Shown: positions 1 through 8,437, counted from the stretch's first letter. The stretch: 46,981 nucleotides of DNA from Hyphomicrobiales bacterium (GCA_900470445.1 UCAU01000040.1:1-46981); one strand, 5' to 3'. Notes: generated by a model from the sequence alone, not told the origin. Numbers and translations are program-made.

Positions 1-1784
1 TCCAGGATCGCGCCATTCTCCAGCACCAATATCCGGTCCGCCATCCGCACCGTCGAAAACCGGTGCGAGATGATCACGGCGGTCTTCCCGCTCGCCAGAC
101 TCTTGAAGCGCGAGAACACTTCGGCCTCCGCCTTGGCATCAAGCGCAGCCGTAGGTTCGTCCAGAATGATCAGATCGGCATCGCGCATATAGGCGCGGGC
201 AATGGCGACCTTCTGCCATTCGCCGCCCGAGAGGTCGCGACCCTTATTGAACAGGCGCCCCAATTGCGTGTCGTAGCCGCCGGGCAATTTGTCGATGACC
301 TGATCGGCCAGGCTGCGTTCGGCGGCGTCTTCGATGCGCTCCATATCGTGTTGGTCATCGATCCTACCCACCCCGATATTCTCGCGGGCGGAGAGGCTAT
401 AGCGGATGAAATCCTGAAAGATCACCCCGATATGGGCGTGAATATCCTCGATCCGCATGTCCTTGAGATCAATGCCATCGACACTGATATGGCCCTCGTC
501 TGGGTCATAGAGCCGGGTCAAAAGCTTGACGATGGTGGTCTTGCCCGCCCCGTTCTCGCCCACCAGCGCCAGGGTCTCTCCGGCATGGAGGGTGAAGGAC
601 AGGCCGCGAATGGCCCAATTCTCCGTATCGGGATAGCGGAAGCCGACATTGTCGAACACGATGCCCCTGGCGATGGGCTGGGGGAAAGGCTTGGGATGGG
701 CCGGCGGCAAGATGGTCGGCTCGATCTCGAAGAACGAGAACAGATCATCGAGATACATGGATTGCCCGGCAATCTGGGTGAAGCCGAGCAGGATTTTCTG
801 GAACAGGCCATTGAGCCTGAGGAACGAGCCCGACAGGAATGCCAGATCGCCGATGGAAAAATCCCCGGTAATGGTGCGCCAGACGATAAAGGCATAGGCC
901 CCGTAATAGGTCAGCGTCGAAATCGAGGAAAAGATCGCGCCCCAGCCGGCGCGCTGGGTCGAGAGCTTGCGGTTCTCGATGAAAATGGTGTGGGCCAGTT
1001 TCTTGAAGCGCTCGATGAGAAAAGCGCCCAGCCCAAAAAGCTTGATCTCCTTGGCCGTATCGGCGCTGGAGCCGACATAGCGGATATATTCGAGCTCGCG
1101 GCGTTCGGGGGTGCGCCAGCGGTTCATGAAATAGGCCATGGTATTGAAGCGGCTTTCGCCCCACACGGCCGGCACGAAGCTAAGCGGCAGCAGCAGGATC
1201 AGCCACGGCGCGTAAAAGAACAGGCCACCCGCCAGCGTCGCCACGGTGATGATATCCTGCGCCTGGCCGAACATCTGGCTGAGTAGCGCATTGCGGCCGG
1301 CAGCCTGGCGGCGGGCGCGCTCCAGCCGATCCTGATATTCGGCCGATTCAAAATGCATCAGATCGAGCCGGGCGGCATGGGTCATCAGCTCGACGCTGAC
1401 CTGGTTGGAATGCAGTTCCGATAGCACCGCATCGGCCAGGCCCGTGGCGCGGGCGAGCAGGTCCGAGAGGATCACCAGCGCCAGTTCGAGCGCCAATAGG
1501 CCGATAATGGCGGTGAGCGCGCCGCTGGCCCACCAATCGGTAAAGCCGGGGCCGGGGGCGGAGAGGCTGGTCAGCCGCACCACTTCATCGATGATCAGCT
1601 TGCCCACATAAAGCATGGCAATGGGCTGCACCGAGGCGATGAGGCGCAGGCCAATACTGGCGGCGGTCAGGGGCCGGCTGGTGCGCCAGATCTGGGAGAC
1701 CAGACGCCCCAGATGGCGCAGGTTTTCCAGCCGTTCGCCTAAGGTGGGAGCTTCCCTTATTGACTGGCTGTCAAACAACGTCAC
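1..1784 (-). CDS. ABC exporter, fused permease-ATPase (LanT-like), 3' end outside window
   Basis: About 594 codons are visible; the stop lies beyond the window. The N-terminal half is a hydrophobic exporter-type membrane domain. The C-terminal half is an ATPase with Walker A GENGAGKTT near residue 410, signature LSGGE near 518 (E for the usual Q), Walker B ILDEPTAALD and H-loop ISHR. The start is a GTG whose GTGA overlaps the stop of the upstream AccD-like gene, so translation is probably coupled. There is no C39 peptidase domain, as in class I LanT exporters that move peptide without cutting the leader. Export of the modified lanthipeptide is inferred from position. By eye, base composition becomes G+C-rich within the first 20 codons, unlike the A+T-richer genes upstream. 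Confidence 0.85.
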   Translation of the reverse strand, partial: MTLFDSQSIREAPTLGERLENLRHLGRLVSQIWRTSRPLTAASIGLRLIASVQPIAMLYVGKLIIDEVVRLTSLSAPGPGFTDWWASGALTAIIGLLALELALVILSDLLARATGLADAVLSELHSNQVSVELMTHAARLDLMHFESAEYQDRLERARRQAAGRNALLSQMFGQAQDIITVATLAGGLFFYAPWLILLLPLSFVPAVWGESRFNTMAYFMNRWRTPERRELEYIRYVGSSADTAKEIKLFGLGAFLIERFKKLAHTIFIENRKLSTQRAGWGAIFSSISTLTYYGAYAFIVWRTITGDFSIGDLAFLSGSFLRLNGLFQKILLGFTQIAGQSMYLDDLFSFFEIEPTILPPAHPKPFPQPIARGIVFDNVGFRYPDTENWAIRGLSFTLHAGETLALVGENGAGKTTIVKLLTRLYDPDEGHISVDGIDLKDMRIEDIHAHIGVIFQDFIRYSLSARENIGVGRIDDQHDMERIEDAAERSLADQVIDKLPGGYDTQLGRLFNKGRDLSGGEWQKVAIARAYMRDADLIILDEPTAALDAKAEAEVFSRFKSLASGKTAVIISHRFSTVRMADRILVLENGAIL

Positions 1785-2647
1785 ACCGGTGCGGGTTCGC
1801 TTGTATTCGACAAAATTCTTGTCAATCTGCCGATGTAGTTTCGGAGGTCACCTCGGGATACCACCGCGTCGATCATGCCGCGTTCAAGCAGGAATTCGGC
1901 GGTTTGAAAACCAGGAGGAAGTTTTTCACGCACAGTTGCTTCGATAACTCTGGGTCCCGCAAAACAAATCATCGCCCCCGGCTCTGCAATTTGAACATCT
2001 CCCAACATTGCATAAGAGGCAGTAACCCCACCGGTGGTGGGGTTTGTTAAAACCACCACATATGGAAGACCTTTCTCCTTATGGCGCTGCACCGCTACCG
2101 TAACGCGTGCCATCTGCATCAAAGAAAATACACCTTCTTGCATTCTCGCGCCGCCCGAGGAAACGAAGAGAACCACCGGTAGGTGGCGTTCTGCGGCCAC
2201 TCTAAAAGACTCAACCAGTGCTGAACCGGCCGCTCTTCCGAGCGAACCCATCATAAACTGGCTGTCCTGCACAACAGCGACAATTTCGTGGCCTTGAAGC
2301 TTACCAACGACGGGAAGGATTGCATCGTGCAGTCCCGTTTTCTGGCGAGCCTCCGTGAGCCTGTCCCGATACCGTCTGGTATCTCTGAAGTGCAGCGGGT
2401 CGTCTGGAAGGGACGAAATCGGAATCTCCTCAAAACGCCCATCATCCAAAAACCCGTTAAGTCGCTCTCGTCCCGCAATTTTCATATGATAGCCGGAAGC
2501 CGGCGCAACCCACAGGTTACGTTCCAGATCCTGCTTAAAGACAAGCGCACCAGATGTAGGATCTTTGATCCAAAGGTCGGCTGGCACGTCTCTCTTACCT
2601 AGAAGGGAGCGGACCTTTGGTGGAACAACGCGATCGAACCAGCTCAT
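1781..2647 (-). CDS. AccD-like acetyl-CoA carboxylase carboxyltransferase beta-subunit paralogue
   Basis: 288 aa, crotonase-fold carboxyltransferase. AccD normally moves carboxyl from biotin-BCCP to acetyl-CoA together with AccA. Family motifs are clear: SSGGARMQEG, NPTTGGVTASYAMLGD and FAGPRVIE. The N-terminus aligns with rhizobial AccD (VPxxLWIK) but has no cysteine at all in the segment that is the zinc ribbon of E. coli AccD. The ATG directly follows the stop of the GntR gene (TAAATG), with GGAGAG just upstream, and the stop overlaps the exporter start. No AccA or biotin carrier is nearby. It could supply malonyl-CoA, carboxylate a special CoA substrate, or be a resistant copy. The family is certain; the role in the lanthipeptide locus is unknown. 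Confidence 0.8.
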   Translation of the reverse strand: MSWFDRVVPPKVRSLLGKRDVPADLWIKDPTSGALVFKQDLERNLWVAPASGYHMKIAGRERLNGFLDDGRFEEIPISSLPDDPLHFRDTRRYRDRLTEARQKTGLHDAILPVVGKLQGHEIVAVVQDSQFMMGSLGRAAGSALVESFRVAAERHLPVVLFVSSGGARMQEGVFSLMQMARVTVAVQRHKEKGLPYVVVLTNPTTGGVTASYAMLGDVQIAEPGAMICFAGPRVIEATVREKLPPGFQTAEFLLERGMIDAVVSRGDLRNYIGRLTRILSNTSEPAPV

Positions 2648-3286
2648 TTAAACTCTCCGTATCGATGCGAATTCGGGTGAATCACTACCGGGATAAGAAA
2701 GGAGGGACGGCAAGCGTTCAATTCTGGATTGCCAGAATTTGCTGAGATTGCGCTTGGTTGTTCGGTCGTCGGTAGAACTCAAGAGGTAGGCCCGTGCGGC
2801 GGTCCTCAGGCATTCCCCATGCCTTTTTGCGTCTCTGATCAAAATTCCACCGCACCGAAATAGGATCAAAGAGAGAAAGAAAGCCCGGCTAGTGCCGTGT
2901 ATTCGCGCAATTGATGTGCAAAATACACTGATCATTTCAAAGATATCCTGGTCTTTTCTGAGGTCTCGCACGAACTTCCGCCTACTCATGCCGGCGGCGT
3001 CCGGTGTTGAAATACCCGCGGTCAATATTAGCTCCGCGACTTGGAAACATGTTGCAACTTCAGCGATCGAGTACGGTCGGGTAAAGAAGCCTCTTCCAGG
3101 AATATGCTCCACCAGACCCTCCGCACTGAGTGCAATTAGACTCTCACGGATGGGGACCTGACTCGAGCGCAATTCGGCCTGCAGCATTTGCACATCGATT
3201 GCTTCCCCCCGGGGCACCGACATTACCAGTCGGCGTTTCAACGCCAAATATACTTCTCGCCCAGAAATCGAAGGCATACTGCTCAT
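2648..3286 (-). CDS. GntR-family transcriptional regulator
   Basis: About 212 aa. The winged helix lies at residues 10-75 and includes VPIRESLIALSAEGLVEHIPGRGFF, typical of the FadR/FCD branch; the rest is helical and fits an FCD-like effector domain. The ATG at 3286 is chosen over a TTG six bases upstream. An ATG at 3277 with a better-placed GGATGAG is a real alternative. First gene of the leftward operon with the AccD-like enzyme and exporter, with no gap to the former. It faces the lanthipeptide operon across a 218-bp A+T-rich promoter region with palindromes, so it probably controls both directions and itself. The effector is unknown. Confidence 0.75.
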   Translation of the reverse strand: MSSMPSISGREVYLALKRRLVMSVPRGEAIDVQMLQAELRSSQVPIRESLIALSAEGLVEHIPGRGFFTRPYSIAEVATCFQVAELILTAGISTPDAAGMSRRKFVRDLRKDQDIFEMISVFCTSIARIHGTSRAFFLSLILFRCGGILIRDAKRHGECLRTAARAYLLSSTDDRTTKRNLSKFWQSRIERLPSLLSYPGSDSPEFASIRRV

Positions 3287-3296
3287 CCGCAAACTA

Positions 3297-3417
3297 ATAA
3301 AATTTTATGCAACTATATGCTAAATATAAACTAGAAAGCCCGTCAGCGATCAAAGCAGCGCATCAGAATTGGCCATTAATGTGGCAGTTGTGCATGGCTA
3401 TTATATTCAAAATATAA
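3297..3417. promoter_or_regulatory. Divergent promoter region with two palindromes
   Basis: A+T-rich stretch between the GntR gene and the precursor gene. It has a perfect 12-bp palindrome ATAAAATTTTAT at 3297-3308 just before the gntR start and a perfect 7-bp inverted repeat TTATATT-CAA-AATATAA at 3401-3417. A weak promoter-like pair for the precursor operon (TTGTGC at 3388, 17-base gap, AATATA at 3411) would put the second palindrome over the -10. Either palindrome could be the GntR operator. Binding is inference. Confidence 0.4.
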
Positions 3418-3504
3418 CGCCAATATCCAATTTTTTGATTCATCATAAGCCGCCCGGGATTGATCCGGCACGACGTGACTTTAACCAAATGAAGGAACAT
3501 TTCC

Positions 3505-3741
3505 ATGAACTGGCTAGAAGAACTACGTGAGGAGACGGCATTCCTTTCTACTTCCCACGCGGCGCAGGACGAAGGCGTCCATTCCCTGATTTCGGCGGGG
3601 ACCAATGGATTCTTCACCACCGACTGCAATCCCACCGGGAACTGTCCTGGACCTACCAATAGTTGCGCGACGTCAAATTGCAGCGGCGGCTGCACGGAGG
3701 ATTGTGCCACCGAAACGCTGAGTTGCGCGGGCATCTGCTAA
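3505..3741 (+). CDS. Lanthipeptide precursor peptide (LanA-like), Cys-rich core
   Basis: 78 aa. GAAGGA at 3491-3496 sets the ATG at 3505. Residues 1 to about 35 form a Cys-free, partly acidic leader (LEELREET near the start). The C-terminal 41 residues hold eight Cys at 41, 47, 54, 59, 63, 67, 74 and 78. Seven have Ser or Thr at minus 3 (TTDC, TGNC, TNSC, TSNC, SGGC, TEDC, TLSC); only the terminal CAGIC lacks this. The pattern suits dehydration by LanB and closure of successive four-residue (methyl)lanthionine rings by LanC. No FNLD-type leader motif or double-glycine site is evident, so the leader cleavage point is unknown (perhaps near SAGTNG, 30-35). It directly precedes lanB. Confidence 0.85.
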   Translation: MNWLEELREETAFLSTSHAAQDEGVHSLISAGTNGFFTTDCNPTGNCPGPTNSCATSNCSGGCTEDCATETLSCAGIC

Positions 3742-3750
3742 TCAATCCAT

Positions 3751-3775
3751 GCCGCCCTTCTGCCTGAAGGGCGGC
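3751..3775 (+). terminator. Strong hairpin between precursor gene and lanB
   Basis: Perfect 10-bp stem GCCGCCCTTC / GAAGGGCGGC with a 5-nt loop, ten bases after the precursor stop. No real T-tract follows, so it is more likely a partial terminator or 3' stabiliser giving more precursor than enzyme transcript. It also argues against an ATG at 3749 as the lanB start. Confidence 0.6.
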
Positions 3776-3805
3776 GACTTGTGGAACAGGAAAAACGAGG
3801 TTGGA

Positions 3806-6529
3806 ATGAGCTACCAACTTAGCTACGTCGTTCGCGCGCCGTTTTACTCCTCCAGAGATTCCAGCGGCCGGTTGCTCACGCTTGCGCAGACAGCTGAATC
3901 CATGAACCGCATGGACTTTGCGACGCTACTACGGCTTGCATCAGAAGATCTGTTAAGGGCGGCCCTGGAAGGCAAGAGCGCAAAAACCTTCGAAAAACTG
4001 CGTCTTTACTCGCTACGAGCGTCTCAGCGATGCACGCCATTTGGAGCATTTGCACACATCGCCGTGCTCAACGGCAGCGCTGTGTTGAACGACCATAATG
4101 CTAATGCCGTTTCGCTGGTCGCCCGCCGTATTGGGCGCCCCGAACACAAACTGACTTCTCTTCCTTCAACCGCCTGGCTGTTTCAAAATCAGAGCATCGT
4201 TCTTGATGGCGACGCAATCTATCACCACGATCCAATGGCGGGATCGGCACCGCTAATCCAATCCAGCCGGTCCATGGGCGTGCTCAAAGAGTTTATGAAA
4301 AGGCAGCGGTGGCGTGTTGGCGAGATTTTAGAGAATCCTAAATTATTCCCACTGAGTGAAGTCGAGTACTTGGTGGATAGGGGGCTGATTTTCGTACATA
4401 TTGAGCCTCGCCGGGTATCCGCAACACTGAAGATCGATGCCCCGTTGCCGGAAACCGAACTGAGCAATTTGGTGTCATCTAAAGGGGTTGTGAATAGTTT
4501 TGCGCAATACAGCGAAAATGTATTGTCACCAGAAGAACTGCTGGTTGTCCGAAGCACTTGCGATAAAATACAGCAAAAGTTCTCACGACAAGACAGATTG
4601 TACCTCGATTTTAGGGCTTATTTCCGTCGTTTCTTCAATGAAGGCCCGGTTCCGTTAGACAAGCTCGCCGTAGTTTTAGGGAAGGACTGGCAACAGTTTG
4701 CAAAGACCGATGACCAACCATCGGATGCTTTAGCGATTTTCCTCTTAGAACGACTTCAATCGGAGCAGGCCGATCAGATAGACCTTACTGAATTCGCCGG
4801 CACCGGCTGGGCAACGCCGGATGAACCGATATGCGGAAGTGCCCTGCTTTTTGTTGGTGGTCGAGATCAGCTCGCCTATCAAATCAACAGACTGGCACCA
4901 GGGACCGGCACAGAGCTGATGGGAAGGTTCGCGGGTGACCATCCGGATGTCGACAAGTTCTTGAACTGGCAACGGCAGGAATATCAGACTGCCACGGGCT
5001 CTACCGATCAAGTAGAGCTGGTTTTCCGACCAGACACGCTGTCGCACAACGTCACAAATTCAAAGCCGATATTCGACGAACAACTGGTGATCTGCGACAG
5101 ATTCGCGAGGCCGGATGCGTGCGTCCATAGATTGGCGGACTTCGAGATATTGTTTAACCGCAACGCCCCTGAGTTCAGGGAGCGCAAGTCCGGGAGAATA
5201 GTTGAGATAGTCGTGCCGCATGTTTACAATCATTATTCTGCGACAGTCAGTCCTATATTTTCTGTTCTTGCCGCCTGTGCAAGGCGTCGGATTTCTCCTT
5301 TTGGATGGCCAAAGGAGCTCCATGCGCTTTCAAAAAAACCGCGGCTAGCCTTCGGTGACAATATTTGGCTTCAAGGGCGCACGTGGAAGCCGACGGAAGA
5401 GCAATTACGCGAACTCAATGCCACGGAACCTTCCGAACAACCGGACTGGCTTAGGCGGCGCCTCAAATGGCTCGACAATGAAGAAGTCTCCTATGTCGCG
5501 GGCGACAGCAAACTGTTTTTTCGCCAAGACGATGATGTGGGGCTGAAGACGTTAGCGCGATTACTCAAGAAGAGAGTGGGACACGTTGAGGAGAGTTTTT
5601 TCGGAAAATTCGACGCCAGGGAATTGACCTCTGCTCGAGGTGGGGTCACCGGCGAGATTTTGGTAACGTATCATCGCGCTGGTACCGAACGTCGCGAAGT
5701 CAAATTTCCAGCACAGGGACGGCAACCCGTTTCCGCCGATCCGTCATGGCTGAATTTCAGCATTTTCGTGAACGCCGACCGCTTAGAGGGCCTCCTGGCC
5801 GGAGTCGTTGCCCCTTTAGTTGGTCATCTGCGCTCAGTCGGCCTTCTCCGAAGCTGGTTCTACATTCGATACAATAGTGGTGGAAACCATGTCCGGCTAA
5901 GGCTTCGAGCCCATAAATTTGCCGATCGGAGTGCCATATCGACAATTGTTGAAAGGGTGCTTTTTGTTTCGCTCCATCAGTCCAGCATTAACACTTGGAC
6001 ACAGGACCCATTCGTTCCGGAGCTGATCAGATACGATCATGGGAATATCGAAAAAATCTACGACCTCTTCCAAGCGGACAGCGACTGCGCGATCGCTGAT
6101 CTGCAATTGGCTCCCAACGGGAGCAACAGGCTGACCTATGACGTAGTCCAAATTGCCGCGAGAGCTTTTAAGTACATGGAACTGACGGCGTGGGGATCGA
6201 CATCGTGCGATGAGATGCTGAGCAAAGTGCTGCGTTCTCGCTTTTCCTCGAACCGCCTACCGTACTTGCGGGACGGTGAGGATCGGTTGTTCGACTTAGT
6301 TACCGGAAAGAACATTTCGCCCACCGCAGAGCAGTTCCGGCAATCCGTAGGCGATGATACCGAGCCTTGCCTGCGCCCAGATCAATTTATGTCGTGCGTT
6401 CATATGGCAGCAAATCGCAGCTTGCGAGTTTATAACCGTGATCACGAAATATTGGTGTTTAGAACACTTCGGGCAGTCCAGCGACGCAGGCTCGCGCTGA
6501 CAAAGCCTTACAGAGAGTCAGTGGCATGA
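3806..6529 (+). CDS. lanB: Full-length class I lanthipeptide dehydratase LanB
   Basis: 907 aa from the ATG at 3806, preceded by GAGG at 3797-3800. The in-frame ATG at 3749 has no ribosome site and lies at the hairpin. LanB enzymes glutamylate Ser/Thr of the precursor using glutamyl-tRNA, then eliminate glutamate to give Dha/Dhb. The N-terminal glutamylation domain shows the hallmark LRxYSLRxSQRCTPFGAFA at about residues 65-83. The C-terminal elimination (SpaB_C) domain, from about residue 640, has SWFYIRYNSGGNHVRLRLR and later IRYDHGNIEKIYDLF. Having both domains separates it from split or small LanB-like enzymes. Its stop overlaps lanC by ATGA. By eye the G+C is lower than in flanking genes, which suggests horizontal transfer. 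Confidence 0.92.
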   Translation: MSYQLSYVVRAPFYSSRDSSGRLLTLAQTAESMNRMDFATLLRLASEDLLRAALEGKSAKTFEKLRLYSLRASQRCTPFGAFAHIAVLNGSAVLNDHNANAVSLVARRIGRPEHKLTSLPSTAWLFQNQSIVLDGDAIYHHDPMAGSAPLIQSSRSMGVLKEFMKRQRWRVGEILENPKLFPLSEVEYLVDRGLIFVHIEPRRVSATLKIDAPLPETELSNLVSSKGVVNSFAQYSENVLSPEELLVVRSTCDKIQQKFSRQDRLYLDFRAYFRRFFNEGPVPLDKLAVVLGKDWQQFAKTDDQPSDALAIFLLERLQSEQADQIDLTEFAGTGWATPDEPICGSALLFVGGRDQLAYQINRLAPGTGTELMGRFAGDHPDVDKFLNWQRQEYQTATGSTDQVELVFRPDTLSHNVTNSKPIFDEQLVICDRFARPDACVHRLADFEILFNRNAPEFRERKSGRIVEIVVPHVYNHYSATVSPIFSVLAACARRRISPFGWPKELHALSKKPRLAFGDNIWLQGRTWKPTEEQLRELNATEPSEQPDWLRRRLKWLDNEEVSYVAGDSKLFFRQDDDVGLKTLARLLKKRVGHVEESFFGKFDARELTSARGGVTGEILVTYHRAGTERREVKFPAQGRQPVSADPSWLNFSIFVNADRLEGLLAGVVAPLVGHLRSVGLLRSWFYIRYNSGGNHVRLRLRAHKFADRSAISTIVERVLFVSLHQSSINTWTQDPFVPELIRYDHGNIEKIYDLFQADSDCAIADLQLAPNGSNRLTYDVVQIAARAFKYMELTAWGSTSCDEMLSKVLRSRFSSNRLPYLRDGEDRLFDLVTGKNISPTAEQFRQSVGDDTEPCLRPDQFMSCVHMAANRSLRVYNRDHEILVFRTLRAVQRRRLALTKPYRESVA

Positions 6530-7629
6530 ATGCACGCGACCGGTCTCTTGAACGAGTAATAGAATACCGTGACATGTTGATCCGGGCGGCGACCACGATC
6601 GGTATATTTCCTGAATTGCGAAGAGGCGAAATTGTTACGTTTCTTCACTGCTGTCAAAGGCTTCAACACCGTCGTGACGTCCACCTTTTGATAGAGGCAA
6701 TCTTAAACGAGGCCACTCCTGACATTTCGCAACCGTGCGGTATTGCTTTGTATAGCAATAAAATGTCCATGCTTTACGCTGGTTGCAGGCTTTCTCATCA
6801 ATATCTTGAAGCCGAACGCTATAAATCGAATATAGAATCTAAAGTTGACGAAATCAGAGCACGACGGGGAGAGGATTTTGTCGAACTCGATCTGATATCT
6901 GGTCTTGTCGGTTGGATTGTTTTTTCTTGGGCCGCGGGTGTTGACGCTCAAGCAGAAAGGGATCTGGTGGATCGGCTAGACCGAACTAAACTCAATAGTT
7001 TGGGCGAGAAGAGTAGAATGGCGACAGAAAAGTTCGCCAGAAATATGGGAATAGCCCATGGATTGCCGGGGGCGTTGCTTGTGTTGGCACAGGCAGCGGC
7101 AATGACGGGATCCGCAACCTACGTGGAGAGCTGTAGGAGGATAGCCACCATTATCTTGGATTCAAGACAGCGGGGTACCGTGTCTACTTACGGATACACC
7201 TTAGACGAAACCAAAGAATCCCGGGTGGCCTGGTGCTACGGAGACCTTTCGGTGGCCATGTCGCTCTTACGCGCGTCACGCCTTACCGGCGACCGAAATA
7301 TGTCGCAGGCAGCGCTTTCGTTGTTCGACGCCATATTGTCACGTCCGCGGCGAACATACGGCATCGTAGACCATTCAATTTGCCACGGAACTCTGGGTTT
7401 GGCGCATTGTTTGAGCAAAGCGGCCCGATGGACAGGGCGCCGGGATTTAACAGAACATGCAGACCACTGGTATAAAGTTTACCTCGAAACGGAGGGGCCC
7501 TTGACTTCTCACTTCGAAGATTTGTCGTTTCTTACTGGAGCAACCGGAGCCGCTCTCGCTCTTCTTACCTACTCCGCACCCCACATCGACGAATGGGATA
7601 GCTTAATGCTTCTCTCGGGAAAGGGTTAA
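6526..7629 (+). CDS. lanC: Lanthionine cyclase LanC
   Basis: 367 aa, about the length of NisC (414) or slightly shorter. LanC is a zinc alpha-toroid that adds Cys thiols to Dha/Dhb. The zinc ligands are visible as Cys237 in AWCYGD and Cys286-His287 in SICHGTLGLAH; His178 in GIAHGLPG matches the conserved active-site His. The closing repeat SFLTGATGAALAL (334-346) is typical. The start ATG overlaps the lanB stop (ATGA), so the two are translationally coupled. With seven to eight candidate rings in the precursor, this single cyclase would close all of them. Lower G+C than the later part of the window, like lanB. Confidence 0.93.
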   Translation: MNARDRSLERVIEYRDMLIRAATTIGIFPELRRGEIVTFLHCCQRLQHRRDVHLLIEAILNEATPDISQPCGIALYSNKMSMLYAGCRLSHQYLEAERYKSNIESKVDEIRARRGEDFVELDLISGLVGWIVFSWAAGVDAQAERDLVDRLDRTKLNSLGEKSRMATEKFARNMGIAHGLPGALLVLAQAAAMTGSATYVESCRRIATIILDSRQRGTVSTYGYTLDETKESRVAWCYGDLSVAMSLLRASRLTGDRNMSQAALSLFDAILSRPRRTYGIVDHSICHGTLGLAHCLSKAARWTGRRDLTEHADHWYKVYLETEGPLTSHFEDLSFLTGATGAALALLTYSAPHIDEWDSLMLLSGKG

Positions 7630-7633
7630 GGCC

Positions 7634-8437
7634 TTGAAGATAACCTTTTTCGGGTATTCAGGCTTCTTACCCCTCCTAAAGTGGATCGGGGAACGCCATG
7701 AAATCGTTCAAATCTGGACATTTCCCGCACATGCTCAATTGTTCGGAAAAGCCTTTCCCAAGATTGATGTCCGCACAAATAAGCCCACGCAAAAAGATCT
7801 CACTGCTCTTACCGCGCCGGACGAGAAGGGAGCGCAGAGTCTTTTTATCGTAGGAGGCTATCCATACCGCGTAATGCCGCCAGACGGAATCTTCGGTGTG
7901 AATGTTCATCCGACGCTCCTTCCGTTGGGACGCGGGCCATCGCCTGTTTCTTATATTCTAACTGATCGGCAAGACGCGGCCGGCATAACAATACACAAGC
8001 TCAGCTACGCGTTCGATAGCGGAGACATCCTTGCCCAGCAGCCAATTAAAGTTTCGGCCTCCGACGATTTCGACAGCTATATGACAAAGGTATTGCTGAC
8101 CAGCATGAGATTGTTCGAAGAGATTTTGAATGATTTCGAGGCGTACTGGGGAGCAGCTTGCCCTCAGATCGAGGGTGAATATTGGCCGCTTCCTTCTGAC
8201 GACGCGTCCCTGATCACGCCTGAAATGGATGTGGAAAGGATACTCCGTACATTCAGAGCGTTTCCGTCAACGTGCCATTTTCGACACGAGGGCAGAGTTT
8301 GGATGATATGGAAAGCCAATGGCTGGCAGGACTCCTCAGATCGGTACAAAGGTATGCTAATCTTAGATGACGGCTACAAATTGCTTGTTGGTGTGGCCGA
8401 TGGATTCTGTTCGCTTAATTACAGTAGTGTTTCGTAA
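7634..8437 (+). CDS. Formyltransferase (Fmt/PF00551-like) in the lanthipeptide operon
   Basis: 267 aa with TTG start at 7634, four bases after lanC; GGGAAAGGG at 7618-7626 could be its ribosome site. The fold and motifs are those of 10-formyl-THF-dependent formyltransferases: NVHPTLLPLGRGPSP (Asn90, His92) and FDSGDIL (Asp128), matching Asn108, His110 and Asp146 of E. coli Fmt. It is shorter than Fmt (about 315 aa) and its C-terminal domain does not look like the tRNA-binding one. It probably formylates an amine or amino-sugar-like acceptor, perhaps the peptide N-terminus or a side chain after leader removal. The acceptor is inference. Last gene of the rightward operon. Confidence 0.85.
   Translation: MKITFFGYSGFLPLLKWIGERHEIVQIWTFPAHAQLFGKAFPKIDVRTNKPTQKDLTALTAPDEKGAQSLFIVGGYPYRVMPPDGIFGVNVHPTLLPLGRGPSPVSYILTDRQDAAGITIHKLSYAFDSGDILAQQPIKVSASDDFDSYMTKVLLTSMRLFEEILNDFEAYWGAACPQIEGEYWPLPSDDASLITPEMDVERILRTFRAFPSTCHFRHEGRVWMIWKANGWQDSSDRYKGMLILDDGYKLLVGVADGFCSLNYSSVS

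Noticed and set aside
63..1286. 407-codon open frame on the plus strand
   Set aside because: Opposite-strand shadow of the ABC exporter, whose Walker, signature and H-loop motifs prove the minus frame.
3505..3741. Metallothionein or small Cys-rich metal protein instead of a RiPP precursor
   Set aside because: Cys are not in CxC/CxxC clusters, Ser/Thr spacing is regular, and lanB and lanC follow directly.
3749..3805. Earlier ATG for lanB at 3749
   Set aside because: No ribosome site, lies at the base of a 10-bp hairpin, and the extra 19 residues do not look like a LanB start.
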